Shown: one piece after another, positions 44,454-55,390 of the stretch | Position numbering within the stretch: the first letter of the stretch is position 1 | Layout of the letters: every line of letters starts with the position of its first letter | Source of the DNA: Mesorhizobium sp. M2D.F.Ca.ET.226.01.1.1 | Lineage (GTDB): Bacteria; Pseudomonadota; Alphaproteobacteria; Rhizobiales; Rhizobiaceae | NCBI RefSeq assembly: GCF_004022705.2 | Contig: NZ_RZOY02000005.1 | Coordinates: 1 to 64,000, forward strand | Length of the DNA stretch: 64,000 nucleotides | Reading direction: 5' to 3' | Made by a program: the position numbers and the translations under genes | Notes under the pieces: model-generated | What the model saw: the letters and a program-made list of their open reading frames with translations, nothing else | Told to the model about the DNA's origin: nothing | Databases searched by the model: none

Positions 44454-44953
44454 ATGGTCGATCTTCTCGTCACCTATATGGAGATGCTCGCGCCGCCCCA
44501 AGGCGCGCCGTGTGCGTCACCTCTGCCCGGCGCCAGCGTGGCGCGTGAAACGCTTGATCTTTCCGACTACCTCGATCTCTACCGCGCGGTCGGCGGACCG
44601 GTGCAATGGGATCAGCGTCTGCGCATGCGCGAGGCCGAACTCGAAACGCTGCTTGCCAGCACCTCGACGCATCTCCACGTGCTGCGCGTCGATGGTGAAG
44701 TCGCTGGCTTCTGCGAGTTCAACGAGGTTGGCCAACCGTCAATCGAGCTTGTGCATTTCGGCCTGGTTCGGCTTTTCAGGGGAAGCGGCTGGGGCCGTTC
44801 CTGCTCGCCCGGGCCGTGCGCATGGCGTGGTCGCATCGGCCGCAACGGCTTTGGCTTCACACCGATACCCATGACCACCCGGCTGCCCAATCGGTCTATG
44901 GACGCGCCGGCTTCAAGGCCTATGCGCGACGGATGGAGACCTTTCCGGATTAA
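44454..44953 (+). pseudogene. GNAT N-acetyltransferase with a frameshift
   Basis: The frame from ATG 44454 reads a normal GNAT to SIELVHFGLVRLF (about residue 107), then becomes Cys/Arg/Ser-rich without similarity. In the -1 frame after base 44777 the expected continuation appears: GKRLGPFLLARAVRMAW, then HTDTHDHPAAQSVYGRAGFK and a stop TAA at 44951-44953. Restoring one base in TTCAGG (to TTCCAG-like) would give a GNAT of about 166 residues. The lesion is a single-base deletion or a sequence error. The substrate is unknown. Confidence 0.82.
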
Positions 44954-45555
44954 GCAGTCCCGCTTTCCAGCGCCGCGAGCGATCGTTCGATGTTCTGTCT
45001 CGCCTTCGCCTCGAAGCGCAGCCGGAACTCGGTTGTGTAGAAAATGTGCGGGCGGGCGAGGAAACTCTTCAGCACGGCCGAGCGGCCGGCGCGCCACATC
45101 GGCTCCTCCACCCAGCCATATTCCAGCCGGACCGCCTTCTCATAAGCGTCGAACACCGCGGGTTCGGCGCCGAGGATCGCAAGATCCATGTCGAGCAAAA
45201 GGGCCGCATCGTTGAGCGCACCCTCGTCGCGCAAAGGCGGCAGCTGGTGCGTGGCGGTGGCGTTGATCATGGCCGCGATGCGGGCGATGCGATGGGGACT
45301 GGCGCGCCCGGCGAGCTTTTTTTCGGCCAGCTCGGCGCTTTTAGCCTCGTTATCCTTGGCTCGGCTGTCATAGATGGCATCGTGGAACCAGATCGCGGCT
45401 TCAACGGCCTGTGGATCATCGAGGAGGTGCCGATATTCGCTTGCCAGCGCCAGCATCGCCTGGATGTGGGCGAGGCTGTGGTAGTGCCGATCCCCGGCTT
45501 GGTAGAGTACGGAAAGCTCTTTTTTCAGCGCTTCGTCGATCAAGGATTCTTGCAT
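44950..45555 (-). CDS. HD-domain protein (predicted metal-dependent phosphohydrolase)
   Basis: A 201-residue protein with a compact HD domain: RHYHSLAHIQAML near residue 23, AAIWFHDAIYDSRAKDNEAK near 53 (the HD dyad), and INATATHQLPP near 100. Homologues are annotated as predicted metal-dependent phosphohydrolases without a known substrate. Its TAA stop and the stop of the GNAT pseudogene share the sequence TTAA on opposite strands. ATG 45555 is chosen because GGAAGG lies upstream. Confidence 0.82.
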   Translation of the reverse strand: MQESLIDEALKKELSVLYQAGDRHYHSLAHIQAMLALASEYRHLLDDPQAVEAAIWFHDAIYDSRAKDNEAKSAELAEKKLAGRASPHRIARIAAMINATATHQLPPLRDEGALNDAALLLDMDLAILGAEPAVFDAYEKAVRLEYGWVEEPMWRAGRSAVLKSFLARPHIFYTTEFRLRFEAKARQNIERSLAALESGTA

Positions 45556-45704
45556 GGCTGACCTTCCCAGGGAGCACCGCGTGGCGCGGCGCAGGGGGAA
45601 TGTCGCCCAGGGCCGCCTCAAAGGCCAGCCGGCATCGGCAAACGGTTGACCAAACGACATTACGGCTGGAAGCTGCCTCGTCACTCAAACCGGAGGAGTT
45701 TGGC

Positions 45705-46340
45705 ATGACCGGCACCGAGAAAGCGAAACCAGGCACGATCGACATGAAGCTGGAGGCAGTCGTCATCTCCGTCTCGGATGTCGATCGGTCCAAGAATTTC
45801 TATGCTGGCTTGGGCTGGAGGCTCGATGCCGACTTTGTGGTCGGCGACACGTTCCGTGTCGTGCAGTTCACCCCGCCGGGTTCGCCTTGTTCGATCCACT
45901 TCGGCACCGGCCTGACATCGGCCGCGCCCGGTTCGGCAAAAGTGCTTTATCTGATTGTAACCGACATCGAAGCGGCTCGGGCGGAACTGGTGGCGCGCGG
46001 CGTCGAGGCAAGCGAGGTGTTTCATCGAAACGGCCCCGGCCAGCCGGCGATCAAGGGCAGGCATCCGGAGGGGCGCAGCTATTCCTCGTTCGTCACCTTC
46101 AGCGATCCGGACGGCAATGGCTGGCTGCTGCAGGAGATCACCCAGCGGCTGCCCGGCCGTGTCGATTCCAAGGACACGGTCTTCACCTCGGTGACCGGCC
46201 TTGCCTCAGCGCTGCGGCGGGCGGCAGCGGCGCATGGCGAGCATGAGAAGCGCACGGGCGGCCAGTACGACACAAACTGGCCCGACTGGTATGCCGCTTA
46301 CATGGTGGCGGAGCAGGCTGGAACGACGCTGCCGGAATAG
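45705..46340 (+). CDS. VOC/glyoxalase family protein with C-terminal extension
   Basis: A 211-residue protein. Residues about 15-145 form the VOC (glyoxalase/bleomycin resistance) fold: VVISVSDVDRSKNFYAGLGW near 20, FVTFSDPDGNGWLLQEI near 127. A C-terminal 60-residue tail ending GGQYDTNWPDWYAAYMVAEQ is seen in a subset of family members. Metal-binding residues are only partly conserved, so the reaction is unknown. The strong CGGAGGAG at 45691 sets ATG 45705 as start. Confidence 0.82.
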   Translation: MTGTEKAKPGTIDMKLEAVVISVSDVDRSKNFYAGLGWRLDADFVVGDTFRVVQFTPPGSPCSIHFGTGLTSAAPGSAKVLYLIVTDIEAARAELVARGVEASEVFHRNGPGQPAIKGRHPEGRSYSSFVTFSDPDGNGWLLQEITQRLPGRVDSKDTVFTSVTGLASALRRAAAAHGEHEKRTGGQYDTNWPDWYAAYMVAEQAGTTLPE

Positions 46341-46486
46341 GCTCTGACGCCAATTACCGGGCTGAGAATGCGAAAATGCGGCGATTTCGAGCGCGATCCC
46401 GATCAAGGGTTCGTTTTCCATCGTCGCTTGAATTTGCGTGAACCAGGTCCATTTGACAAAGCACTAAGGAAAATTGAGTTCAACCG

Positions 46487-46495
46487 TGCTATGAT
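46487..46495 (+). promoter_or_regulatory. Candidate extended -10 promoter element for cysE
   Basis: TGCTATGAT matches the extended -10 form (TG-N-TATNAT). It lies 48 bases before ATG 46543. No matching -35 at 17 bases is evident, as expected for an extended -10 promoter. Weakly supported. Confidence 0.3.
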
Positions 46496-46542
46496 CTGGC
46501 CTATATGTGCCGCCGGAGAATGAGCAAGGCCGGAGAGCGTCG

Positions 46543-47391
46543 ATGAACAGCATTACGATTGCCCGCCCCAGCATGGTGCAGCCGGTCGATCCGATCTGGC
46601 GATCGATCCGCGATGAGGCGATGGAAGCGGTCAACCGCGATCCGCTGCTCGCGGCGTTCCTTTATGCGACCGTCCTCAACCAGGAGAGCCTGGAGGAAAC
46701 GGTCATTCACCGGCTGGCTGAGCGCCTCGATCACCAGGATATCGGCTCCGACCTCATCCGCCAGACCTTCAAGGCCATGCTGGCAGACGATCCGGAGTGG
46801 AGCACGACGGTTCGTGTCGACATCCAGGCCTATTACGACCGCGACCCGGCCTGCGACCGTTTCATCATGCCGGTGCTCTATTTCAAGGGATTTCACGCCA
46901 TTCAGACGCACCGCCTGGCGCACTGGCTGTGGAACCAGGGCCGTCGGGACTTCGCGCTCTACTTGCAGAGCCGGTCGTCCTCGGTGTTCCAGACCGACAT
47001 CAATCCCGCCGCGCGCATCGGCAAGGGCATCTTCATCGACCACGCCACCGGCCTCGTCGTCGGCGAGACAGCGGTCATCGAGGATGACGTGTCGATCCTG
47101 CACGGGGTGACGCTGGGCGGCACCGGGAAGGCCAATGGCGACCGCCATCCGAAGATCCGCCGCGGCGTGCTGATCGGCGCCGGCGCCAAGATTCTCGGCA
47201 ATATCGAGGTTGGTCACTGCTCGAAGATCGCTGCCGGCTCGGTGGTGCTCTCGCCCGTTCCGCACAACAAGACGGTCGCCGGCGTGCCCGCGCGCGTCGT
47301 GGGCGAAACGGGCTGCGACCAGCCTTCGCGGCAGATGGACCAGCTCCTGCCGTCGCAAAGCATGGACCACGTGGTCAGCTTCGACATCTGA
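46543..47391 (+). CDS. cysE: Serine O-acetyltransferase
   Basis: A 282-residue enzyme that acetylates serine with acetyl-CoA to form O-acetylserine, the cysteine precursor. The N-terminal helical domain is intact (DPIWRSIRDEAMEAVNRDPLL), with FHAIQTHRLAHWLWNQGRR near 129, and the hexapeptide-repeat left-handed helix with FIDHATGLVVGETAVIEDDV, then HGVTLGGTGKANGDRHPKI and VAGVPARVVG. The C-terminal tail ends DHVVSFDI, with the Ile that can be bound by cysteine synthase. ATG 46543 is chosen by the length standard. Confidence 0.95.
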   Translation: MNSITIARPSMVQPVDPIWRSIRDEAMEAVNRDPLLAAFLYATVLNQESLEETVIHRLAERLDHQDIGSDLIRQTFKAMLADDPEWSTTVRVDIQAYYDRDPACDRFIMPVLYFKGFHAIQTHRLAHWLWNQGRRDFALYLQSRSSSVFQTDINPAARIGKGIFIDHATGLVVGETAVIEDDVSILHGVTLGGTGKANGDRHPKIRRGVLIGAGAKILGNIEVGHCSKIAAGSVVLSPVPHNKTVAGVPARVVGETGCDQPSRQMDQLLPSQSMDHVVSFDI

Positions 47392-47541
47392 GCTCAGCTG
47401 TCGTCGGGAATCGCCGAAATCCGGCTGACCGGTCTCTGCCGACTTGTCCTATGCAATTGTGCCGGCTTGCCTTTACATGGCCATTGTTGGCGTGTCAGAA
47501 GCGCGTTCCAACGAACAAGGCCGACATTTCGGAGAAGACTT

Positions 47542-47745
47542 TTGAAGCCTGACGAAATCAGAAAGCTGGACGCCTATTTCAAACGCGTTTTCCAGAATCC
47601 CAAGCTGCAGGTCAAGGCGCGCCCGCGCAAGGAAGACTCGGCCGAGGTCTATGTCGGCGACGAGTTCCTCGGCATCGTCTTCAAGGACGAGGACGACGGC
47701 GACTATAATTTCTCGATGGCCATTCTCGACATCGATCTGGCCTAA
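47542..47745 (+). CDS. DUF3126 family small protein, TTG start
   Basis: A 67-residue protein found in Rhizobiales as DUF3126: KPDEIRKLDAYFKRVFQNPK near residue 2, then AEVYVGDEFLGIVFKDEDDG and the end FSMAILDIDLA. The function is unknown. No ATG is in frame near the start; TTG 47542 has the site GGAGAAG at 47531-47537 and yields the expected family length. It stands alone after cysE. Confidence 0.85.
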   Translation: MKPDEIRKLDAYFKRVFQNPKLQVKARPRKEDSAEVYVGDEFLGIVFKDEDDGDYNFSMAILDIDLA

Positions 47746-47817
47746 GCCAGCAATTCATCCGGCCGGGACGCGCGACAGCGCCACCCGGCCGACCACGATC
47801 TCCGGGCGAAAAGCCGC

Positions 47818-48408
47818 CTAATCCTGGCAGTGCCGCGGGATTTGCACCCGCCGCCAGCTGGTCGAGCCTTCCCGAACCACCACCCGGCGTGCCACTGTCC
47901 CATATGAAGGCGGGATTTCCCGCACGCGTACTTGCTCTGGCCGAACCAGCACTTCGTGGGCGACGCCTTCATATTCCGCCGGCAGGACGACACGCCGGAC
48001 GCGTTCCGGGCTGACCACGACGGTTTCGGCGACGCGGGCATAGCGAGCCTTGCGCCATACCTTGCACAGCACCTTGCGGCCATGGATGACGCGCCATTTT
48101 CAGGCATAGCCGCCGCCGTCGTCGACCCTGACTGTGTGGTAGAGCGTGCGGGTGACCGCCGGGACGGTCTCATAGGTGACGCGCGGCGGCGCAATCTGCT
48201 CCACGCCCTGGTAGGTGCCGTAAATCGGCGCGTCATAGTCGACCACCTGGCCGCCTGGGCTCACCATCACATCCTCATAGACGGTGTCGTAAAGCGCCGG
48301 CCGGTGGCTCGGCTCGTAGCATTCGAGCGCGCGGCCGCCGGCGGCGGTTTCGGAGACGGTGGCAAGCATCGCGACGGCTGCCAGCGACGCAGAGCTTTTG
48401 CGGATCAT
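47818..48408 (-). pseudogene. Secreted hypothetical protein interrupted by an in-frame TGA
   Basis: A signal peptide is followed by a Tyr/Val-rich domain: MIRKSSASLAAVAMLATVSE, then PALYDTVYEDVMVSPGGQ and ending VRVDDGGGYA at TGA 48100-48102. The same frame continues KWRVIHGRKVLCKVWRKARY and repeats of ETVVVSPERVRR and RVREIPPSYG to TAG 47818-47820. Without the TGA (which could be TGG, Trp) the protein would have 196 residues. The tail repeats V-x-V-x-P-motifs, suggesting an envelope protein. Either a nonsense mutation or a sequencing error; the function is unknown. Confidence 0.7.
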
Positions 48409-48752
48409 GACATTCCCCCGTTGAAAAAGGACGCCTTCTCAACGCAGGACTGTAGCGGAAGGTCCGCGGGCGGACAGCGATTCCAAGGCTTTGCGTTAAG
48501 CGGCGCGGTTAAGGAATTGCTACCTTGCGGACCGCTGAGATGGGCCGACAGGGGCCGAGCGCGTCTCGCGGGATCAAATCGTGCGTGTTTCACGGGCCGC
48601 AGCGCTTTACTCGACTTAACCAGGTGGCTAGGAGAGGCGGCCTTGCGCTAGGGTGAGCCGGCATCCTATTTAAATCGTAACCGATCCAGAACGATTCCGC
48701 GCGGCTGCCGACATATGACCGTGCCGGAATTTCTCTCCAACAAGGGTAGTCC
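48409..48752. other. Divergent intergenic region before clpP
   Basis: This 344-bp gap holds the promoter of the leftward secreted-protein gene and the clpP promoter. Except for the RpoH-type boxes at 48642-48671, I see nothing recognisable. Confidence 0.5.
48642..48671 (+). promoter_or_regulatory. Candidate RpoH (sigma-32) promoter of clpP
   Basis: CTTGCG (48642-48647), a 17-base spacer and CCTATTT (48665-48671) match the alphaproteobacterial heat-shock pattern CTTGAA-N17-CCATNT at most positions. It lies about 80 bases upstream of ATG 48753. Heat-shock control of clpP is known in related bacteria. Confidence 0.5.
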
Positions 48753-49388
48753 ATGAAGAACCCCGTTGAAACTTACATGAACCTCGTTCCGATGGTCGTC
48801 GAGCAGACCAATCGCGGCGAGCGCGCCTATGACATCTTCTCGCGCCTGTTGAAGGAACGCATCATCTTCATCACCGGCCCGGTCGAGGATGGGATGGCGA
48901 CGCTGGTTTGTGCACAGCTTTTGTTCCTCGAGGCGGAGAACCCCAAAAAGGAAATTAACCTCTATATCAATTCGCCGGGCGGCGTCGTGACCTCGGGCAT
49001 GGCGATCTACGACACCATGCAGTTCATCAAGCCGGCGGTGTCGACGCTTTGCATCGGCCAGGCCGCCTCGATGGGTTCGCTGCTTCTGACCGCCGGCCAC
49101 AAGGACATGCGTTTTGCCACGCCGAACGCCCGGATCATGGTCCACCAGCCCTCCGGCGGCTTCCAGGGTCAGGCTTCGGACATCGAACGTCATGCGCAGG
49201 ACATCATCAAGCTGAAGCGCCGCCTGAACGAGGTCTATGTCAAGCACACCGGCAAGAGCTATGACGAGATCGAAAGGACGCTCGACCGCGACCACTTCAT
49301 GACTGCGGACGAGGCCAAGGACTTTGGTCTGATCGACAAGGTCATATCGAGCCGCGAAGCGGCCGAGGCAGTCGCTGTTTCGGCCTGA
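48753..49388 (+). CDS. clpP: ATP-dependent Clp protease proteolytic subunit
   Basis: A 211-residue serine peptidase that forms a double heptamer and degrades proteins fed by ClpX or ClpA. The catalytic triad is Ser106 ([10 protein letters not shown]), His131 ([10 protein letters not shown]) and Asp180 (RTLDRDHFM). The N-terminus [20 protein letters not shown] matches the rhizobial forms, and length is normal. It is followed by clpX, lon and hupB, a conserved order. The promoter fits the heat-shock sigma factor. Confidence 0.97.
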   Translation: MKNPVETYMNLVPMVVEQTNRGERAYDIFSRLLKERIIFITGPVEDGMATLVCAQLLFLEAENPKKEINLYINSPGGVVTSGMAIYDTMQFIKPAVSTLCIGQAASMGSLLLTAGHKDMRFATPNARIMVHQPSGGFQGQASDIERHAQDIIKLKRRLNEVYVKHTGKSYDEIERTLDRDHFMTADEAKDFGLIDKVISSREAAEAVAVSA

Positions 49389-49678
49389 CATCGACAGCAA
49401 ATGACAGCATAACGCGGTTTTGGCGCGCCTTGCGGCATTTCGGCCACATTTGGCTGTTCCCTCAGGCGTTGGGATTGCCTACGTTAAGGCTATGTTGATT
49501 TTCGACGGCTTAGCTTTGCATGGGGTTGCAGCGAATCATTGCCGCGTTTTCTGATTTCGTGTTTCGTACGGAATGCGCTGTGTGAGCCGGGACACTGGCG
49601 GTGGCGGATTCCCGCGATAGATTGGTGAGACGTCACTCGAGCCAGACCACCGGCGGGCGTTGGTGAAAGGACAGAAAA

Positions 49679-50953
49679 ATGAGCAAGGTCGGCAATAATA
49701 GCGGTGACTCAAAGAACACGCTTTACTGCTCGTTTTGCGGCAAGAGCCAGCACGAAGTCCGCAAGCTGATCGCCGGTCCGACCGTCTTCATCTGCGACGA
49801 GTGCGTCGAGCTCTGCATGGACATCATCCGCGAGGAGAACAAGACCTCGATGGTGAAGTCGCGCGAGGGCGTGCCGACCCCGCAGGAGATCCTCAAGGTC
49901 CTCGACGACTATGTCATCGGTCAGCCCTATGCCAAGCGCGTGCTGTCGGTGGCGGTCCACAACCACTACAAGCGCCTTGCGCATGCCGGCAAGAACAACG
50001 ACGTCGAGCTGGCGAAGTCGAACATCCTTTTGATCGGCCCGACCGGCTGCGGCAAGACGCTTCTTGCCCAGACGCTCGCCCGCATCATCGACGTGCCCTT
50101 CACCATGGCCGATGCCACAACGCTGACGGAGGCCGGTTACGTCGGCGAGGACGTCGAAAACATTATCCTCAAGCTGCTGCAGTCGGCCGACTACAATGTC
50201 GAGCGCGCCCAGCGCGGCATCGTCTATATCGACGAAATCGATAAGATTTCGCGCAAGTCGGACAATCCCTCGATAACCCGCGACGTGTCGGGCGAGGGCG
50301 TGCAGCAGGCGCTGCTCAAGATCATGGAAGGCACGGTTGCCTCCGTGCCGCCACAGGGCGGCCGCAAGCATCCGCAGCAGGAATTCCTGCAGGTCGACAC
50401 CGCCAACATCCTGTTCATCTGCGGCGGCGCCTTCGCGGGCCTCGACAAGATCATCTCGGACCGGGGCCGCAAGACCTCGATCGGCTTCGGCGCGACCGTT
50501 GCCTCGCCCGAGGATCGGCGCACCGGCGACCTGTTCCGCCAGGTCGAGCCCGAAGATCTGCTGAAATTCGGCCTGATCCCGGAATTCGTCGGCCGTCTGC
50601 CGGTTCTGGCGACCCTTGAAGACCTCGACGAGCCGGCGCTGATCCAGATCCTGACCGAGCCGAAGAACGCGCTGGTCAAGCAGTATCAGCGGCTGTTCGA
50701 GATGGAGAATGTCGACCTGACGTTCCATGAGAACGCGTTGTCGGCGATCGCCAAGCGCGCGATCGAGCGCAAGACCGGCGCGCGCGGCCTTCGCTCGATC
50801 ATGGAAGCGATCCTGCTCGACACGATGTTCGAGCTTCCCGCGCTGGAAGGCGTGCGCGAAGTGGTGATTTCGGAAGAGGTGGTGTCCGGCAATGCGAGAC
50901 CGCTCTACATCTATTCCGAGCAGAAGGAAAAGAAGGGCAATGTCAGCGCCTGA
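49679..50953 (+). CDS. clpX: ATP-dependent Clp protease ATP-binding subunit ClpX
   Basis: A 424-residue AAA+ unfoldase that recognises tagged proteins and feeds them to ClpP. The N-terminal zinc domain has four Cys (17, 20, 39 and 42). The ATPase core has Walker [16 protein letters not shown] near residue 119, Walker [14 protein letters not shown] near 182, the arginine-containing IPEFVGRLP, and the sensor region of the C-terminal domain ending [17 protein letters not shown]. It lies 290 bp downstream of clpP and probably has its own promoter. Confidence 0.97.
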   Translation: MSKVGNNSGDSKNTLYCSFCGKSQHEVRKLIAGPTVFICDECVELCMDIIREENKTSMVKSREGVPTPQEILKVLDDYVIGQPYAKRVLSVAVHNHYKRLAHAGKNNDVELAKSNILLIGPTGCGKTLLAQTLARIIDVPFTMADATTLTEAGYVGEDVENIILKLLQSADYNVERAQRGIVYIDEIDKISRKSDNPSITRDVSGEGVQQALLKIMEGTVASVPPQGGRKHPQQEFLQVDTANILFICGGAFAGLDKIISDRGRKTSIGFGATVASPEDRRTGDLFRQVEPEDLLKFGLIPEFVGRLPVLATLEDLDEPALIQILTEPKNALVKQYQRLFEMENVDLTFHENALSAIAKRAIERKTGARGLRSIMEAILLDTMFELPALEGVREVVISEEVVSGNARPLYIYSEQKEKKGNVSA

Positions 50954-50982
50954 AATGGCGTTTGGCCCACAATTTTCGTGGA

Positions 50983-51006
50983 ACGGCGCCTTCGCGGCGC
51001 CGTTTT
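50983..51006 (+). terminator. Rho-independent terminator after clpX
   Basis: The perfect stem ACGGCGCC (50983-50990) and GGCGCCGT (50996-51003) with a 5-base loop is followed by a T run (TTTT, 51003-51006). It lies 30 bases after the clpX stop. Confidence 0.8.
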
Positions 51007-51060
51007 GCTGTGAGAGGCGTGAGGCTACGCGATGGAACGGATCGAGAGCCCGTGTTAACC

Positions 51061-51089
51061 CTTGATCTTTGCCCCGGCTGCATCCACCT
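51061..51089 (+). promoter_or_regulatory. Candidate RpoH (sigma-32) promoter of lon
   Basis: CTTGAT (51061-51066), a 17-base spacer and CCACCT (51084-51089) fit the alphaproteobacterial RpoH pattern CTTGAA-N17-CCATNT at the key CTTG and CCA positions. It is 139 bases before ATG 51228 and after the clpX terminator. Confidence 0.5.
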
Positions 51090-51227
51090 AACAGCAGAAG
51101 GCCGAGGCGCCGAATTCTGTGCTGTAAAACTCCCGTCACAAACGGTGGTAGGCGGAACGACACTCGGTCGTTAATATGAGATTCGCGGTTGGCTAAAATA
51201 AGCGGCCGCGACATGAAAGGTTGGACA

Positions 51228-53639
<2,412 letters not shown>

Positions 53640-53670
53640 CAAAAGTTAACAGTGCAGTGCACAAAGAGAG

Positions 53671-53695
53671 AGCCGGGCTTCGAGCCCGGCTTTTT
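53671..53695 (+). terminator. Rho-independent terminator after lon
   Basis: The stem AGCCGGGC (53671-53678) and GCCCGGCT (53684-53691) encloses the loop TTCGA and is followed by TTTTT. It lies 32 bases after the lon stop. Confidence 0.88.
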
Positions 53696-53761
53696 CATGT
53701 GAAAAAAGTCACGAAAAAATGCAAAAAAGCCCGGAATTCCGCGGTTTTCGGCTTGGGTTCC

Positions 53762-53786
53762 GGAACGCTTCTTTCTAAAGTCCGTT
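53762..53786 (+). promoter_or_regulatory. Candidate EcfG (general stress) promoter of hupB
   Basis: GGAAC (53762-53766), a 16-base spacer and CGTT (53783-53786) exactly match the alphaproteobacterial EcfG/RpoE2 consensus GGAAC-N16-17-CGTT. The hupB start is 50 bases downstream of the -10 box. hupB may therefore respond to general stress in addition to a growth promoter. Confidence 0.5.
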
Positions 53787-53836
53787 TCCTGCCGGATGAG
53801 TCGTAAGTTCCGGTTTTCTCATGGAAGGGAATTTTT

Positions 53837-54109
53837 ATGAACAAGAACGAACTGGTGTCCGCTGTCGCTGACTCCGCAAGCATTTCGAAGGCTGATGCTC
53901 AGTCCGCCGTCGATGCGGTGTTCTCCGTGATCACTGGCGAACTCAAGAAGGGCGGCGATGTCCGGCTTGTCGGCTTCGGAAATTTCACCGTGTCAAAACG
54001 CGCTGCTTCGACCGGCCGCAACCCGCAGACCGGCGCGGAAGTGAAGATTCCGGCGCGTACCGTGCCGAAGTTCTCGGCCGGCAAGGGCCTCAAGGACGCG
54101 GTCAACTAA
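53837..54109 (+). CDS. hupB: DNA-binding protein HU
   Basis: A 90-residue nucleoid protein that binds and bends DNA as a dimer. The family pattern is complete: MNKNELVSAVADSASISKAD, VRLVGFGNFTVSKRAAST near residue 40, GRNPQTGAEVKIPARTVPKF near 57 and the end FSAGKGLKDAVN. The gene follows lon, as is usual in alphaproteobacteria. A GGAAC-N16-CGTT box lies upstream. Confidence 0.97.
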   Translation: MNKNELVSAVADSASISKADAQSAVDAVFSVITGELKKGGDVRLVGFGNFTVSKRAASTGRNPQTGAEVKIPARTVPKFSAGKGLKDAVN

Positions 54110-54131
54110 GACCTTTTTTCTTTAAGAGCAG

Positions 54132-54155
54132 AAAAGCCGGGCTTGCCCGGCTTTT
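54132..54155. terminator. Bidirectional terminator between hupB and the aldo/keto reductase gene
   Basis: AAAAGCCGGG (54132-54141) and CCCGGCTTTT (54146-54155) are perfect 10-bp arms with loop CTTG. The A-run and T-run on each side allow termination of the converging genes from both directions; further T residues follow on the plus strand. Confidence 0.9.
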
Positions 54156-54182
54156 CTTTTTTGCGGTTGACAGCAGGGCAGC

Positions 54183-55205
54183 TCAGGCCGTCGGCGCGTC
54201 GGCGCGCATCAGGCGTTCCTGCTTCAGATCCGCCCACAGCGCCGGCGGTATATTGGTGTCGAGCAGCGCTCGGTTGCTTTCGACTTCGGCCGGCCGCTGG
54301 CCGCCGGGGATCACCGACATCACCGAAGGATGCTGAAGCGGGAACTGCAGCGCCGCCTCGATCAGGCGTACGCCATGCCGCTTGCAGACGGCCTCGATGC
54401 GCGCCACGCGATCCAGGATCTCTTTCGGCGCCTCGCTGTAATTGTAGAACGCGCCGGGCTTCGGCCCGGTCGCAAGCACGCCGGAATTGTAGGGGCCGCC
54501 CAGCACGATGCCGATGCCGCGTTTCTGGCAAAGCGGCAGGAAGCTCTCAAGCGCCTCCTGTTCGAGCAGCGTGTAGCGGCCGGCAAGCAGGAACAGGTCG
54601 AAGTCGCCGCGCTGGGCGAGCGTCTGGGCGACCTGCCACTCGTTGATGCCGCCGCCGAAGGCCTTGATCACGCCCTGGTCGCGCAGCGAAAGCAGCCCGT
54701 AATAGCCCGACGACATGAACTCCTCGATGCGGGCATCGGAGGCTTCCTTGCTGCCATGGGTGAAGATGTCGACGTCGTGGACGAAGAGAATGTCGATGCG
54801 GTCGACGCCGAGGCGCTCCAGTGAGGCCTCGAAGGAGCGCATGACGCCGTCATAGGAATAGTCGTAAACTTCGCGGCGCGACGGCGTGTCGAAGAACTTG
54901 CCGATGCCGGTGCGCTGGTCCGGCGGGGCGACGCGCATGATGCGGCCGACTTTGCTCGACAGGACATAGTCGTCGCGCTTCCTGCCGCGCAAGAATGGAT
55001 TCAGGCGGGTTTCCGACAGGCCGAGCCCGTAGAGCGGGGCCGTATCGTAGTAACGGCAGCCCGCCTTCCACGCCGCCTCTAGCGTAGCATTGGCGTCCTC
55101 GTCGGAGATGGCGCGGTAGAGATTGCCGAGCGGCGCGCTGCCGAAGCCGAGCTCGGTGAAGGTGATGCCGCCATTGCCGATGCGGTCGAAATGCCGTGTC
55201 TTCAT
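54183..55205 (-). CDS. Aldo/keto reductase (fucose/threo-aldose dehydrogenase type)
   Basis: A 340-residue NAD(P)-dependent oxidoreductase with the AKR barrel: TELGFGSAPLGNLYR near residue 17, the catalytic Asp-Tyr pair in RYYDTAPLYGLGLSE near 51 (Tyr), DILFVHDVDIFTHGS near 138, IKAFGGGINEWQ near 183, and the cofactor loop MSVIPGGQRPAEV near 297. It is most like L-fucose or D-threo-aldose 1-dehydrogenases and pyridoxal dehydrogenase. Its place next to a sugar gene module suggests oxidation of a sugar or sugar-like aldose. It is divergent from the SIS gene. Confidence 0.87.
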   Translation of the reverse strand: MKTRHFDRIGNGGITFTELGFGSAPLGNLYRAISDEDANATLEAAWKAGCRYYDTAPLYGLGLSETRLNPFLRGRKRDDYVLSSKVGRIMRVAPPDQRTGIGKFFDTPSRREVYDYSYDGVMRSFEASLERLGVDRIDILFVHDVDIFTHGSKEASDARIEEFMSSGYYGLLSLRDQGVIKAFGGGINEWQVAQTLAQRGDFDLFLLAGRYTLLEQEALESFLPLCQKRGIGIVLGGPYNSGVLATGPKPGAFYNYSEAPKEILDRVARIEAVCKRHGVRLIEAALQFPLQHPSVMSVIPGGQRPAEVESNRALLDTNIPPALWADLKQERLMRADAPTA

Positions 55206-55390
55206 GTCTGACGATGTCCCGGAGTGATTTGTCTGACATGACACTATCACGCTGGTGGCCCAGCAAAAGTGCCGAGGCTCGTTGGACAGCGATTTTCGCG
55301 GTGGTAGCATGAACAAAAACAAGCCTTTCGCTGTGGCGAGCCGCGAATTCGTAGCGCGTAGCCAGTCCTCGGCAGACAGGGTGAGCCGTC

